A stretch of 44,892 nucleotides of DNA from Gammaproteobacteria bacterium (GTDB lineage Bacteria; Pseudomonadota; Gammaproteobacteria; Steroidobacterales; GCA-2729495). A program made the translations under genes and the position numbers. Below, piece by piece: positions 26,926 to 36,370 of this stretch; the stretch's first letter is position 1; each line of letters begins with the position of its first letter. The stretch lies in assembly GCA_020851975.1 (NCBI GenBank), contig JADZBS010000109.1, forward strand, positions 1 through 44,892, in the 5' to 3' direction. The notes under the pieces were generated by a model. It worked only from the letters and a program-made list of their open reading frames with translations, ran no database searches and was not told where the DNA came from.

Positions 26926-27504
26926 TCATCCGCGGCCAATCCGCTCGATGTGCTGCGCCAGACGACCCCAGTCGAAGGACGGGCCGGGGTCTGACTTGCG
27001 TCCCGGCGCGATGTCGCTGTGGCCGACGACCGGCGCATGGACCAGCGAGGGACAGGCCCGGCGCAGCGCGGCCACGAGCCCGGCCAGCACGCGATACTGC
27101 ACCGGCTCGTAGGGCACGTCGTCGGCGCCCTCGAGTTCGATGCCGATGGAGAAATCGTTGCAGGCGTCGCGGCCGCAGTGGCTGGAGACGCCCGCATGCC
27201 AGGCACGGCGCGTGAGGGGCACGTACTGGACGAGCGTCCCGTCCCGGCGCACCAGCAGGTGAGCCGAGACCCGCAGCGGCGCGATCCCGGCAAACGACGG
27301 GTGCGCGCCGGCATCGAGTGCGTTGGTGAAGAGCGCGTCGATCCACGGCCCGCCGAACTCGCCGGCCGGCAGCGAAATGCCGTGCACCACGATGAGGTCC
27401 GGCAGCACGCCGGCGGGACGCTCGTCGCTGTTCGGCGACGGCACCTGCCGGGCACCGGCCACGAGACCCGTCACCGGATCGACGCTGATCGGTGTGATGC
27501 TCAA
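26926..27504 (-). CDS. ampD: 1,6-anhydro-N-acetylmuramyl-L-alanine amidase
   Basis: AmpD cleaves anhydro-muropeptides in the cytoplasm during cell-wall recycling. The 192-residue protein has the zinc ligands at H41 (VVHGIS), H162 (VVGHSD) and D172 (KSDPG), equivalent to H34, H154 and D164 of E. coli. The N-terminal GARQVPSPNSDERP segment and C-terminal DPGPSFDW are family marks. The start is TTG at 27504; no ATG gives a complete N-terminus. It is divergent from rsmE. Confidence 0.95.
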   Translation of the reverse strand: MSITPISVDPVTGLVAGARQVPSPNSDERPAGVLPDLIVVHGISLPAGEFGGPWIDALFTNALDAGAHPSFAGIAPLRVSAHLLVRRDGTLVQYVPLTRRAWHAGVSSHCGRDACNDFSIGIELEGADDVPYEPVQYRVLAGLVAALRRACPSLVHAPVVGHSDIAPGRKSDPGPSFDWGRLAQHIERIGRG

Positions 27505-27641
27505 GGCCCTGGCCCGTCTGACGGCATGGGCGGATTCTAGTGGCTCGCCGCGGCGGACGTCGAACCTGCCGGTGCCGCCTGGCGCCAGACGCAGCCGATG
27601 CTGCTACGCTGGCGCGGCCTCCCCCGCCCGGACCGTCATCC

Positions 27642-28370
27642 ATGCCCCTGCGCCGCATCTTCTCCGACGAGCCCCTGCAGGGCAGCGCGACCGTGACGCT
27701 GCACGGGGACGCTGCCGGCCACGTCCAGCGCGTCCTGCGCCTGCGCCGCGGCGATGCCGTGGTGCTGTTCGACGGCTCGGGCAGCGACTTCGAGGGCGAG
27801 ATCACGGCACTCGCGCGCGATGCGGTCACGGTCGCCGTCGGTGTCGGTCGCGAGGTTGTGAGCGAGTCTCCGCTCGCCATCACGCTGTTGCAGGGCGTGT
27901 GCCGGGGCACGCGCATGGACACCGTGGTGCAGAAGGCGACCGAACTCGGCGTGGCGGAGATCCGGCCGGTCCTCACCAGCCGCAGCGTCGTGCGGCTCGA
28001 CGAAGCCCGCGGCGAGCGTCGCCAGTCCCACTGGCAACGCGTCGCGGTGGCGGCGGCCGAGCAGAGCGGGCGCAGCCGCGTGCCGGCCGTCGCCGAAGCC
28101 GCCCCGCTCGAGGCTGCCCTCGCCGCCGTGACGTCGTGCCCGACGCGCCTGCTCCTCGATCCGATGGGCGCAGCCCTGCGTGACATGGCCATCGCGCCGG
28201 GTGCACTCGCCCTGCTCGTCGGCCCCGAAGGCGGGCTCGCGCCCGAGGAAGTCCGGCTCGCCGGGGACTGCGGTTTCAGGCCGGTCCGGCTCGGCCCGCG
28301 CATCCTGCGCACCGAGACCGCGCCGCTGGCGGCGCTGGCCCTGCTGCAATTCCTCGCCGGCGACCTGTAA
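27642..28370 (+). CDS. rsmE: 16S rRNA (uracil1498-N3)-methyltransferase
   Basis: A 242-residue SPOUT methyltransferase that modifies U1498 of 16S rRNA. The N-terminal PUA-like part shows HVQRVLRLRRGD. The knotted SAM site is LLVGPEGGLAPEE (GPEGG at 194-198) and LGPRILRTETA (218-228). The ATG at 27642 gives the usual N-terminus (MPLRRIF); longer open sequence upstream is not family-like. It ends 6 bases before the convergent pit gene. Confidence 0.95.
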   Translation: MPLRRIFSDEPLQGSATVTLHGDAAGHVQRVLRLRRGDAVVLFDGSGSDFEGEITALARDAVTVAVGVGREVVSESPLAITLLQGVCRGTRMDTVVQKATELGVAEIRPVLTSRSVVRLDEARGERRQSHWQRVAVAAAEQSGRSRVPAVAEAAPLEAALAAVTSCPTRLLLDPMGAALRDMAIAPGALALLVGPEGGLAPEEVRLAGDCGFRPVRLGPRILRTETAPLAALALLQFLAGDL

Positions 28371-28376
28371 CGGTCT

Positions 28377-29384
28377 TCAGAGGAGGGTGAAGGCCCCCAG
28401 CCACCAGCCGACAGCCGCGATCAGGGCCGCAGCCGGGATGGTCAGGATCCAGGCCACGACGATGTTTCTTGCGACGCCCCAGCGCACGGCCGAGAAGCCG
28501 CGCTGCGCAGACCCTACGCCGATGATGGCTCCGGTGATGGTGTGCGTCGTGGACACCGGGATGCCGAAGCCGGAAGCGAGGAACAGCGCCATCGCACCGC
28601 CGGTCTCCGCGGCGAAGCCGCCTACCGGGCGCAACTTGGTGATGCGCTGGCCCATGGTCTTGACGATGCGCCAGCCGCCGAACAGGGTGCCGCAGGCCAT
28701 GGCCACGTAGCAGCTCACGACCACCCAGAACGGCAGGTGGTCGGCGGTGGCCTTGCCCGAGCTGATGAGGAGCAGCCAGATGATGCCCATCGTCTTCTGC
28801 GCATCGTTGCTGCCGTGACCGAGGCTGTAGAGCGCGGAAGAAACGAGCTGCAGGCGCCGACAGGTGCGGTCGACACGGCTCGCGGGCGCGCGGAACCAGA
28901 GCCAGGACACGGCCACGATGATCAGCCCGGCAAGCATCATGCCGATGAGCGGCGAGGCAACGATGAAGACGGCGGTGCGCACGATGCCCGGCGCGAGCAG
29001 TGGCCCGGCGCCCGCCTTGGCGAGCATGGCGCCGATCATCCCGCCGATGAGGGCATGGGAGGAACTCGACGGGATTCCGAAATACCAGGTGATCACGTTC
29101 CAGGCGATGGCGCCGGTCAGCGCGCCGAAGATCACCCGGTTGTCGACGAAGGCCGGGTCGACGATGCCCTTGCCGACCGTGGCGGCGACCTTGAACTCGA
29201 ACACCGCGATGGCGAGGAAATTGAAGATCGCTGCCCAGGCCACGGCCTGGTAGGGTTTCAGGACCCCGGTCGACACCACGGTGGCAATGGAGTTGGCCGC
29301 GTCGTGGAAGCCGTTGAGGAAGTCGAAGGCGAGCGCCAGCATCACGAGCAGCGTCAGCGTGCCGAAGGTGATCTGCAGTTCCAC
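28377..29384 (-). CDS. pit: Low-affinity inorganic phosphate transporter (Pit/PHO4 family)
   Basis: A 335-residue polytopic inner-membrane protein. Both inverted PHO4 signatures are present: GFHDAANSIATVVSTG near the N-terminus and GHGSNDAQKTMG in the middle. Each half also has the FGIPSSSSHALIGG / FGIPVSTTHTITGA motif. The start is GTG at 29384, two bases after the stop codon of the DUF47 gene, so the two are translationally coupled. A longer open frame into the DUF47 gene is unlikely. It should move metal-phosphate using the proton gradient. Confidence 0.93.
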   Translation of the reverse strand: MELQITFGTLTLLVMLALAFDFLNGFHDAANSIATVVSTGVLKPYQAVAWAAIFNFLAIAVFEFKVAATVGKGIVDPAFVDNRVIFGALTGAIAWNVITWYFGIPSSSSHALIGGMIGAMLAKAGAGPLLAPGIVRTAVFIVASPLIGMMLAGLIIVAVSWLWFRAPASRVDRTCRRLQLVSSALYSLGHGSNDAQKTMGIIWLLLISSGKATADHLPFWVVVSCYVAMACGTLFGGWRIVKTMGQRITKLRPVGGFAAETGGAMALFLASGFGIPVSTTHTITGAIIGVGSAQRGFSAVRWGVARNIVVAWILTIPAAALIAAVGWWLGAFTLL

Positions 29385-29386
29385 GT

Positions 29387-30028
29387 TCAGCCGTTCTCCA
29401 GCACGACACCCTCGATGACGTCGGCGACGTCCTGGCACCTGTCCGTCGCCGCTTCGAGCAGCTCGTAGACCGCCTGCAGCTTGATGACCTGGCGGGTGTC
29501 GTCCTCCTCGCGGAACAACCGCGAGATGGCCCCGCGCATCACGCGGTCCGCATCCGACTCCAGGCCGTCGATCTCCTGGCAGACCATGAGGATCGCCGGC
29601 GCGTTCTTCATGGATGACATCAGGCTCACGGCCTTCTGCACCCGCTCGCAGCAGATCCGCACCAGGTCGGCGAGATGCGCGGCCTCGGCCGGCAGGCGGC
29701 GGATGTCGTAGAGCATCAGCGACTCGGCGGCGTCCTGGATGAGGTCGAGGATGTCGTCCATCCGCGAGATCAGCCGATGGATGTCGTCGCGATCGAAGGG
29801 TGTCACGAATGTCTTGTGCAGCAACGCCACGGTCTCGCGGGTGACACGGTCGGCCGCGTGCTCGAGTTCGCCGATCTCCTCGATGCGCCGGGTCCGGCTG
29901 GCCTCGTCCTCATAGGACTGCAGCAGGTCGGCCAGGGCCCCCCCGCCACGGGCGACGAGCGCGGCGTGCTGGCCGAACAGGTCGAAGAAACGCCCCTCGT
30001 GGGGCATCAGGCGGGAAAAGAGCTGCAT
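29387..30028 (-). CDS. PhoU-like protein, DUF47 family (Pit accessory)
   Basis: A 213-residue all-helical cytoplasmic protein. MPHEGRFFDLFGQHAALV, TRETVALLHKTFVTPFDRDDIHRLISRMDDILDLIQDAAE and KLQAVYELLEAATDRCQDVADVIEGVVLENG are typical of DUF47/YkaA proteins, which occur next to pit genes and are thought to regulate phosphate transport. The start at 30028 (ATG) matches the family N-terminus (MQLFSRLMP). It is coupled to pit by a 2-base gap. It follows the chemosensory cluster by 77 bases on the same strand. Confidence 0.9.
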   Translation of the reverse strand: MQLFSRLMPHEGRFFDLFGQHAALVARGGGALADLLQSYEDEASRTRRIEEIGELEHAADRVTRETVALLHKTFVTPFDRDDIHRLISRMDDILDLIQDAAESLMLYDIRRLPAEAAHLADLVRICCERVQKAVSLMSSMKNAPAILMVCQEIDGLESDADRVMRGAISRLFREEDDTRQVIKLQAVYELLEAATDRCQDVADVIEGVVLENG

Positions 30029-30105
30029 GGGCGTGACTCGCCGCGACCGGGAACCGGCGCAGAGCGTACCAGAAGTCGGGCGGCGACCCCCTGATGGGCC
30101 GGCGG

Positions 30106-30603
30106 TCAGGCCAGCCGCTGGCCAGACGAGTCGAGGCAGGCGTTCAGGAGTTCCTCGATACGCTCGAGGTCCGGAATCAGCGGGTACTCGTTGATCATGC
30201 GGATCTGGCAGACCACCGGACCGTCGGCGGGCCATGCCTGGCGCTCGTCGAGACGCATGACCTCGCGGTTGACCCGCACGAGCTGCGGGAAGCCCTCGGT
30301 CAGCATCCCCCAATAGCCGCTGTCGAGCCGGCCGGTCAGGGCGCTGAAGATGGCGACCCGTGTGCGACCGCCCGGCTCGCCGGGATCACGCCCGCAGAGC
30401 TGCTCGAAGGACAGGACCGGCACGCGCAGCGCATTCCAGGCCACGAAGCCGCGCAACCAGGCGGGAGATCCGGCCACCTTCTCGGGTGCCGTGTAGCGCA
30501 CCACCTCCGCCACGCAGGTGCGCGGCACGATCAGCCGCAGCTGGCGCAGCGGGATCAGCTGGCAGTAGATCTCCTCGATCGGGGCGCGGGCGAGGCTCGG
30601 CAT
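30106..30603 (-). CDS. chpC: CheW-like adaptor, ChpC type
   Basis: A 165-residue CheW-fold protein (LRLIVPRTCVAEVVRY, WLRGFVAWNALRVPVLSFEQLCG). It should link receptors to the ChpA kinase as an auxiliary adaptor. It is the last gene of the leftward Pil/Chp cluster, 7 bases after chpA, the position of chpC in Pseudomonas, although chpB is absent here. A second CheW protein, PilI, is encoded at the head of the cluster. Confidence 0.85.
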   Translation of the reverse strand: MPSLARAPIEEIYCQLIPLRQLRLIVPRTCVAEVVRYTAPEKVAGSPAWLRGFVAWNALRVPVLSFEQLCGRDPGEPGGRTRVAIFSALTGRLDSGYWGMLTEGFPQLVRVNREVMRLDERQAWPADGPVVCQIRMINEYPLIPDLERIEELLNACLDSSGQRLA

Positions 30604-30610
30604 GGCGGGT

Positions 30611-33600
30611 CTATTCCTGCTTCAGCTGGTGGCGCACGGCCTCCAGCAGCGCTCGTTCCTGGTACGGCTTGCCGAGATAGTCGTTGACGCCCACCTCGAT
30701 GGCGCGCGCCCGATGCTTGTCGCTGACGCGCGAGGTGATCATGACGATCGGCACGGCCGCCGTATCCGCGTTGTTGCGCACGTGCTTGGCGAACTCGTAG
30801 CCATCCATGCGCGGCATCTCGACGTCGAGCAGGATGATGTCCGGCCTGTGGTCCTGCAGCACGCCGATGGCTTCCATGCCGTCCTTGGCGGTGACGACGC
30901 GAAAACCGTTGCGCTCGAGCAGGCGCTGGGTGACGCGCCGCATGGTGATCGAATCGTCGACCACCAGGGCGAGCGGGCCTTTCGGTACGCTCTCCGGCAG
31001 CGGCGCCCGCGTCCCGCCGCCGGGGCGCACGGTGCGCACCAGGATGCCCATGTCCAGGATCACCGCGATGCGCCCGTCGCCGAGGATCGTGGCCCCGGCG
31101 ATGCCACGGATGGTGGCGAGCTGCGGACCGACCGGCTTGACGACGATCTCGCGGCTGTCCTGCATGTCGTCGGTGACCAGTGCCGTGGAGTGTTCCCCGG
31201 CGCGTACCAGGATCACCGACACCCGGCCCTGCTCCTCGGCGATGCGCGAGGGGCCGAGCCCGAGGTACTCGCCGAGGTGGCGGAAGTGATAGGCCTGGCC
31301 ACCGTACTCGATGGTCGGCTGCTGGGCACCGAGCCGTGCCAGCAGCTCGCCGCGCGAGATGCGGATGACGCCCTCGACGGTGGGCAGCGGCAGGGCGTAG
31401 AGCTCACCGGCGACGCGCACGATGAGCGCCTGCGTGACGGCCAGCGTGAACGGCAGGCGGATGGTGAAGGTCGTGCCGCGGCCCGGCACGGAACCGATGC
31501 GCAGGGAGCCGCCGAGCCGGGCCACTTCGCTGGTGACCACGTCCATGCCGATCCCGCGGCCGGCCGCCTGGGTGAGCCGGTCGGCCGTGCTGAAGCCGGG
31601 ACGCAGGATGAACTGCATGGCTTCGTCGTCGCCGATCCCGGCATCGGGCGCGAGGAAGCCGAGGGCGATCGCCTTGCGGCGGATGGCGGCCACATCGAGG
31701 CCGCGGCCGTCGTCGGCGATCTCGACCACGGCTTCCGAGCCATCGCGCCGCAGGTTGATGAAGATGCTGCCGCTGGCGGGCTTGCGCGCCGCCTCGCGCT
31801 CGGCGGGCGTCTCGATGCCGTGGATGACCGCGTTGCGCAGCATGTGTTCGAAGGGCCCCAGCATGCGCTCGAGCACCTGCCGGTCGAGTTCGCCGCCGCC
31901 CTGCAACTGCAGTTCGGCCCGCTTGCCCGTCTCCATCGCGGTCTGGCGCACGAGGCGCGCGAGGCGCGGGGCATGCTGCTGGAACGGCACCATGCGGGTG
32001 CGCATCAGCCCGTCCTGCAGCTCCGTGGCCGTGCGCCCCTGCTGCACCAGCAGCGCCTCGGTATCGCGCGCCAGGTTCTGCAGCAGGTCCTTCAGGCTGT
32101 TCACGTCGGTGGTCGACTCGGCCAGGCCGCGCGACAACTGCTGGATGGTGGAATAGCGGTCGAGTTCCAGTGGGTCGAAGTCCGTGCGCCGCACCGAATC
32201 GTCCTGGTGACGGAACAGGATCTGCGCCTCGGTCTCGAGTTCCAGCTTGCGCAGCTGCTCGCGCAGCCGCACCACCGTCGCGCCCAGTTCCTCGAGGTTG
32301 AACTGGATCAGGTTCACCTGCTGGCCCAGGCGCGACTGGAAGATGCTGATCTCGCCCGCGTTGTTGAGCAGGTGGTCGAGCAGCACCGAGTCGACCCGCG
32401 CCGTCTCGCGCCGTTCCGGCAGCGGGGTTCGCGCGGTGGCCGGCTCCGGCGCCGATGCCGCTGCCGCGGCGCCCGCCGGCACGGGCTGCTCCAGCTCGCG
32501 GGCCAGTTCGCCCAGGCGGTCGAGCGCCGGCAGCTCGATCTCCGGTACCGCCGGCGGCGGCGTCACGGGCAGCGTATCCGCGGGCGCCACGACCGGCACC
32601 GGTTCGGGTAGCGGTTCCGGCGCCGCCACGACGGGCTCGGGCAACAGCGGCGGCACGGGAACCAGCCCTGGAGCGGCGACGACCGGCACGGCAGCCGGCG
32701 CAGCGACGGGTTCCGGAGTCGTCACGACCGGCGTGGCGGCCGGGACCTGGCCCTGCATGGCCGCCGCCACGCGGGCCGTGAGCGCAGCGGCGACCGGACG
32801 CTGGTCACCCGTCAGCACGTCCTCGCGCAGGCGGTGCAGTTCGTCGAGGCTCGCCTGCAGCAGCGCGTCCACATCGGCGGTGTGCGGCAGGAGGCCCTCG
32901 TTCACGCGGATCAGCAGGGTCTCGAGGTCGTGGCTGAAGTCGCCCATGACACCGAGACCCGCCATGCGCGCGCCACCCTTGAGGGTGTGCAGGCAGCGCT
33001 GCAGGTCGGCCATGGCCTGAGCGCCCGTCGGACTGCGGTCGGCGATCCCGGCGAGTGCACGGTCGGCCGTCTCGAGCAGCTCGGCGGCTTCCTCGGCGAA
33101 GATCGCGGCGATCTCCGCGTCGAAGGGCAACGCCGATGGTGGCGGCACCTGCGTCGGCGCGCTGACCAGCGTCGGCCCCGGTTCCGGTTCTGGTTCTGGC
33201 TGCTGCTCTGGTTCGAGTTCTGGTTCTGTCCCGGGCCCGGAAACTGTCTCCGGCACCACCAGCTCTGGCACCAGCTCGGACAGCACCCCGGGCTCCAGCT
33301 CGAACTCCGGCCCGGGCTCCGGCACCGCGTCGAGATCCGCGGTCAGCGGCAGCTCGCTCGTGAGCTCGATCTCGATCACCTCGTCGGGCATCGCGAGTTC
33401 CTCGACGATGATCGAGGACGCATCGGCCTGGGACTCGGGTGCGATCAGCGCGACGTCGAGCTGCGCGAGTTCGCCCGTGGTCTCCACGGCCTCGGGTTCG
33501 GGATGCTCGATGGCCTGCTGGTGATCGCGCAGGCGCTGCTCGAGGTCAGCCGTCTCGGGTACCGGCCGCCAGGGTTCGGCGAGGTACGCCAGCAGCGCCT

Positions 33601-36337
33601 CGATGCGCGCCGCACAGTCGCGCAACGTGTCGATCGCCCCCGGCGGCAGGCGCGCCGGCCGGTTGTAGGCCAGGCTGACCAGCGCGTTCAGGGCGTCGGT
33701 CAGCGGCAGGCCGATCTCCACCCGGGCCATGGCGAGGCTGCCGTTCAGCGTGTGGCAGGACCGGTACAGGTCCTCGGGAACCGCATGCGGCGGTGCGCTC
33801 TGGTCGCAGCGCGCGACGTAGCGGCGCAGCACGCCGAGATGACCGGTCACCTCCCGCGTCAGGATGTCGAGCAGCACCGGGTCGATGCCGGCCGGTGCGC
33901 CCGGCGCGGCGACCGGCTCCGGCGGCGCTGCCGCGGGCTGTTGTTCCTGCGCGGTGGCTGGCGCGGTGCCGGTTGCCTCGCGCGGGGTCGGCCCGGGTTC
34001 GATCGCCGGTTCGGGTTCGGGTTCGGGCGCGACGGCGGCAGGCTCGGCTTCTGCGGGCTGCGCGGGTGTAATCGCCGCCTCCTCGAGGGCCGCGAGCAGC
34101 GCTGGCACGTCGTCCCGCGGTGCGGAGCCGGTCTCGAGCTGTTCGAGCAGCCCCGGCAGCACGGCGATGCACCGCCCCAGGGTTGCGACCAGTGCCGGGC
34201 TGCGCCGTACCGTGCCGTCGATCACCTGGTTGAGCAACCGCTCGACCGCCCAGCAGAATTCGCCGATCGCCTCGGCACCGACCATCCGGCCGCTGCCCTT
34301 GAGGGTGTGGAACGAACGACGCAGGCTGACCAGCGCGTTGCCGTCGGCATCGTCGCGCTCCCAGGCCGGGAACGAGCGCCCGATGCCGGCGATCTCCTCG
34401 CGCGCCTCCTCGATGAAGAGTTCGAGCAGCTCCGGGTCGAGCCGTTCCGGCCCGCCGCTGAACACCGGCGGCGGCTCCGGCGGGCTCTCGGGAACCGGCG
34501 CGGCGGGACCGATCACCTGCGTGGCGTCGTAGTCCGGCGGCACCACCGGCCGGATCGCGACCGTGGCAGCGATGGTCTCGGCGTGGTCGAGCACGTTCGC
34601 TGCGCCAGGGTCGGCGCTCGCCGGCTCTGTGCCCGGCTCCGGCTCCAGTCCGGCGAGACAGCGCTCGGCATTGTCGAGCATGTAGTTCGGATCGCTGCGC
34701 CCGGCCTGCAGCGTCTCGAGGTAGTACTCCAGGCTCACCGTGGCATCGGCAAGCCGGTCGAGGCGTTCGCGTCCGGCCACCAACCTGCCACCGACCAGGC
34801 CACGAATCGCCCGCTGCAGCCCATCGACCACGGCGACCGCCCGCTCCTTGCCGAGCATCATCAGGCCGGCGCCGATACCCTGCAGCTGCTCGCCCACGGC
34901 GTCGAGCGCGGCGGCATCGCCATCGCGCGCGATGACCTGCGTGACCGCATCCTTGACGCGCGCGAGGTTGACCAGGCACTCGCGCATCACCGCGGGCAGG
35001 ACCTGGCTCAGCCCGGCGGGGCGCTCGGCCTCGGCATCGACTGCCACCACCGTCGGCTCCTCGGCCCGCGGCGCAATCATGCCGATCAGGTCGGACTCGA
35101 GCCGGTCCTCCACACCGAGCAGCGCGGCCGCGATCGCGACCAGCGCAGCCTCGTCCGGACGCCGGCCGTGGGCGATGAGTTCCTGCAGTTCCTCGCGCCG
35201 GGCCTGCACCACTTCGCGCAGGTCGCCGAGGCCGAGCACACCCAGCGTGTCGCCGATCTTCTTCAGCAGCTCGAGCTGCGGGGCGAGTTCCTCCACCCGC
35301 TCCATGCCGGTGCGCACGAAGATGTCCAGCACGTCCTTGACCCGGCCCAGGTCGTCGCGGATGGCCTGGGCCACGGTCTGCATGAGCTTGACGCTCGGCG
35401 CCGACAGGTTCTGGCGCGCCTGCTCGACCTGGGCGTCGCCGGGCACGAGGTCCGACAGGTTGAACGCGGCGCGGATGGCGGTCACCCGCGGCCCGCCCGT
35501 GCGGGCCCGGGCCACGTAATAGAGGAAGTTGTTGACGAGCTCCGTGGGCGGCACCTTGGCGAACTGCGTCTCCCCGAGGGTACGCAACCGCTTGATCTCG
35601 CGGTCCACCTGGCCCATCAGCCGCTTGAGCGAAACGCTGGTCTCCAGTCCCTGGTCCAGCAACGACTCGAGGATCCCGGCCACGACCCACCACAGCTGGT
35701 GCACCTCCTCGGCACTGGCCGCCTGCTCGAGGCGTTCCGCCACGCCGTGCATCCGGCGCAGGTTGCCCTCGGCATCCTCGCCGCGGATCCAGCCGAGGAG
35801 CGCCAGCTGGAAGCGTGGCCGCAGGTCCTGGCAGAGCGCGGCGAGGTCCTCGCCGCTGGCGGGGGGCCGCACCGCGCCGCCGCGTGCCCGCGGATCCGTA
35901 CCGACATTGAGGAGCAGCAGCGTGCTCTCCGAGAGCAACGGGCGGCCACGCGCCGCCCGCAGGTCGTTCAGCAGCGGCAGCAGCACCAGCGGGATGTCAC
36001 GGCCGCCGTTGAGGACGCGCTCCACGTACGCCGGGAGCTGGGCTGCGGCGCGCATCAGCGCCTCGAGCGGCTCCTCGGTGCCACCATCACGGCGCTTGAG
36101 CTTGGCGAGGTGGGCGCAGGTGAGCTCCATCTCCTCGGCGAGGAGACTGGCGCCATGCGTCTCCGTCATGCGCAGCACGCCGCGCGCGGTGTGCAGCAGC
36201 GCGGCGGCGCGTTCCAGCGCCTGCGGGCCACCCTCACCCTCGGCATACTGCTCGAGCACGACGCGGGTGTCGTTCAGCGTGACCGCGAGCTCGTCGCTCA
36301 CGATCTGCAGCGAAGCCTGGGGAATGGCGGTGTTCAT
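30611..36337 (-). CDS. chpA: Hybrid chemosensory histidine kinase/response regulator (ChpA/PilL)
   Basis: A 1,908-residue CheA-type hybrid. The N-terminal 600 residues are helical and FimL/Hpt-like without a clear phospho-histidine. Three Hpt domains follow with H677 (SFHTLKGSG), H862 (SCHTLNGS) and H1117 (LHTLKGGARMAG). Between the last two is a Glu/Pro-rich linker; a Pro/Ala/Val-rich linker follows the third. Next come a dimerisation domain, the HATPase with N, G1 and G2 boxes (HMLRNAVIHGIE, EIADDGRGLD, GRGIGMDVV), a CheW-like domain, and a C-terminal receiver with D1838 (LLDVEMPRMDG). It should control type IV pilus motility or surface sensing. The ATG at 36337 is 33 bases after pilJ. Confidence 0.95.
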   Translation of the reverse strand: MNTAIPQASLQIVSDELAVTLNDTRVVLEQYAEGEGGPQALERAAALLHTARGVLRMTETHGASLLAEEMELTCAHLAKLKRRDGGTEEPLEALMRAAAQLPAYVERVLNGGRDIPLVLLPLLNDLRAARGRPLLSESTLLLLNVGTDPRARGGAVRPPASGEDLAALCQDLRPRFQLALLGWIRGEDAEGNLRRMHGVAERLEQAASAEEVHQLWWVVAGILESLLDQGLETSVSLKRLMGQVDREIKRLRTLGETQFAKVPPTELVNNFLYYVARARTGGPRVTAIRAAFNLSDLVPGDAQVEQARQNLSAPSVKLMQTVAQAIRDDLGRVKDVLDIFVRTGMERVEELAPQLELLKKIGDTLGVLGLGDLREVVQARREELQELIAHGRRPDEAALVAIAAALLGVEDRLESDLIGMIAPRAEEPTVVAVDAEAERPAGLSQVLPAVMRECLVNLARVKDAVTQVIARDGDAAALDAVGEQLQGIGAGLMMLGKERAVAVVDGLQRAIRGLVGGRLVAGRERLDRLADATVSLEYYLETLQAGRSDPNYMLDNAERCLAGLEPEPGTEPASADPGAANVLDHAETIAATVAIRPVVPPDYDATQVIGPAAPVPESPPEPPPVFSGGPERLDPELLELFIEEAREEIAGIGRSFPAWERDDADGNALVSLRRSFHTLKGSGRMVGAEAIGEFCWAVERLLNQVIDGTVRRSPALVATLGRCIAVLPGLLEQLETGSAPRDDVPALLAALEEAAITPAQPAEAEPAAVAPEPEPEPAIEPGPTPREATGTAPATAQEQQPAAAPPEPVAAPGAPAGIDPVLLDILTREVTGHLGVLRRYVARCDQSAPPHAVPEDLYRSCHTLNGSLAMARVEIGLPLTDALNALVSLAYNRPARLPPGAIDTLRDCAARIEALLAYLAEPWRPVPETADLEQRLRDHQQAIEHPEPEAVETTGELAQLDVALIAPESQADASSIIVEELAMPDEVIEIELTSELPLTADLDAVPEPGPEFELEPGVLSELVPELVVPETVSGPGTEPELEPEQQPEPEPEPGPTLVSAPTQVPPPSALPFDAEIAAIFAEEAAELLETADRALAGIADRSPTGAQAMADLQRCLHTLKGGARMAGLGVMGDFSHDLETLLIRVNEGLLPHTADVDALLQASLDELHRLREDVLTGDQRPVAAALTARVAAAMQGQVPAATPVVTTPEPVAAPAAVPVVAAPGLVPVPPLLPEPVVAAPEPLPEPVPVVAPADTLPVTPPPAVPEIELPALDRLGELARELEQPVPAGAAAAASAPEPATARTPLPERRETARVDSVLLDHLLNNAGEISIFQSRLGQQVNLIQFNLEELGATVVRLREQLRKLELETEAQILFRHQDDSVRRTDFDPLELDRYSTIQQLSRGLAESTTDVNSLKDLLQNLARDTEALLVQQGRTATELQDGLMRTRMVPFQQHAPRLARLVRQTAMETGKRAELQLQGGGELDRQVLERMLGPFEHMLRNAVIHGIETPAEREAARKPASGSIFINLRRDGSEAVVEIADDGRGLDVAAIRRKAIALGFLAPDAGIGDDEAMQFILRPGFSTADRLTQAAGRGIGMDVVTSEVARLGGSLRIGSVPGRGTTFTIRLPFTLAVTQALIVRVAGELYALPLPTVEGVIRISRGELLARLGAQQPTIEYGGQAYHFRHLGEYLGLGPSRIAEEQGRVSVILVRAGEHSTALVTDDMQDSREIVVKPVGPQLATIRGIAGATILGDGRIAVILDMGILVRTVRPGGGTRAPLPESVPKGPLALVVDDSITMRRVTQRLLERNGFRVVTAKDGMEAIGVLQDHRPDIILLDVEMPRMDGYEFAKHVRNNADTAAVPIVMITSRVSDKHRARAIEVGVNDYLGKPYQERALLEAVRHQLKQE

Positions 36338-36370
36338 GCCGTGGCGGCCGGGGCGCGGAACCGCGTGGCC

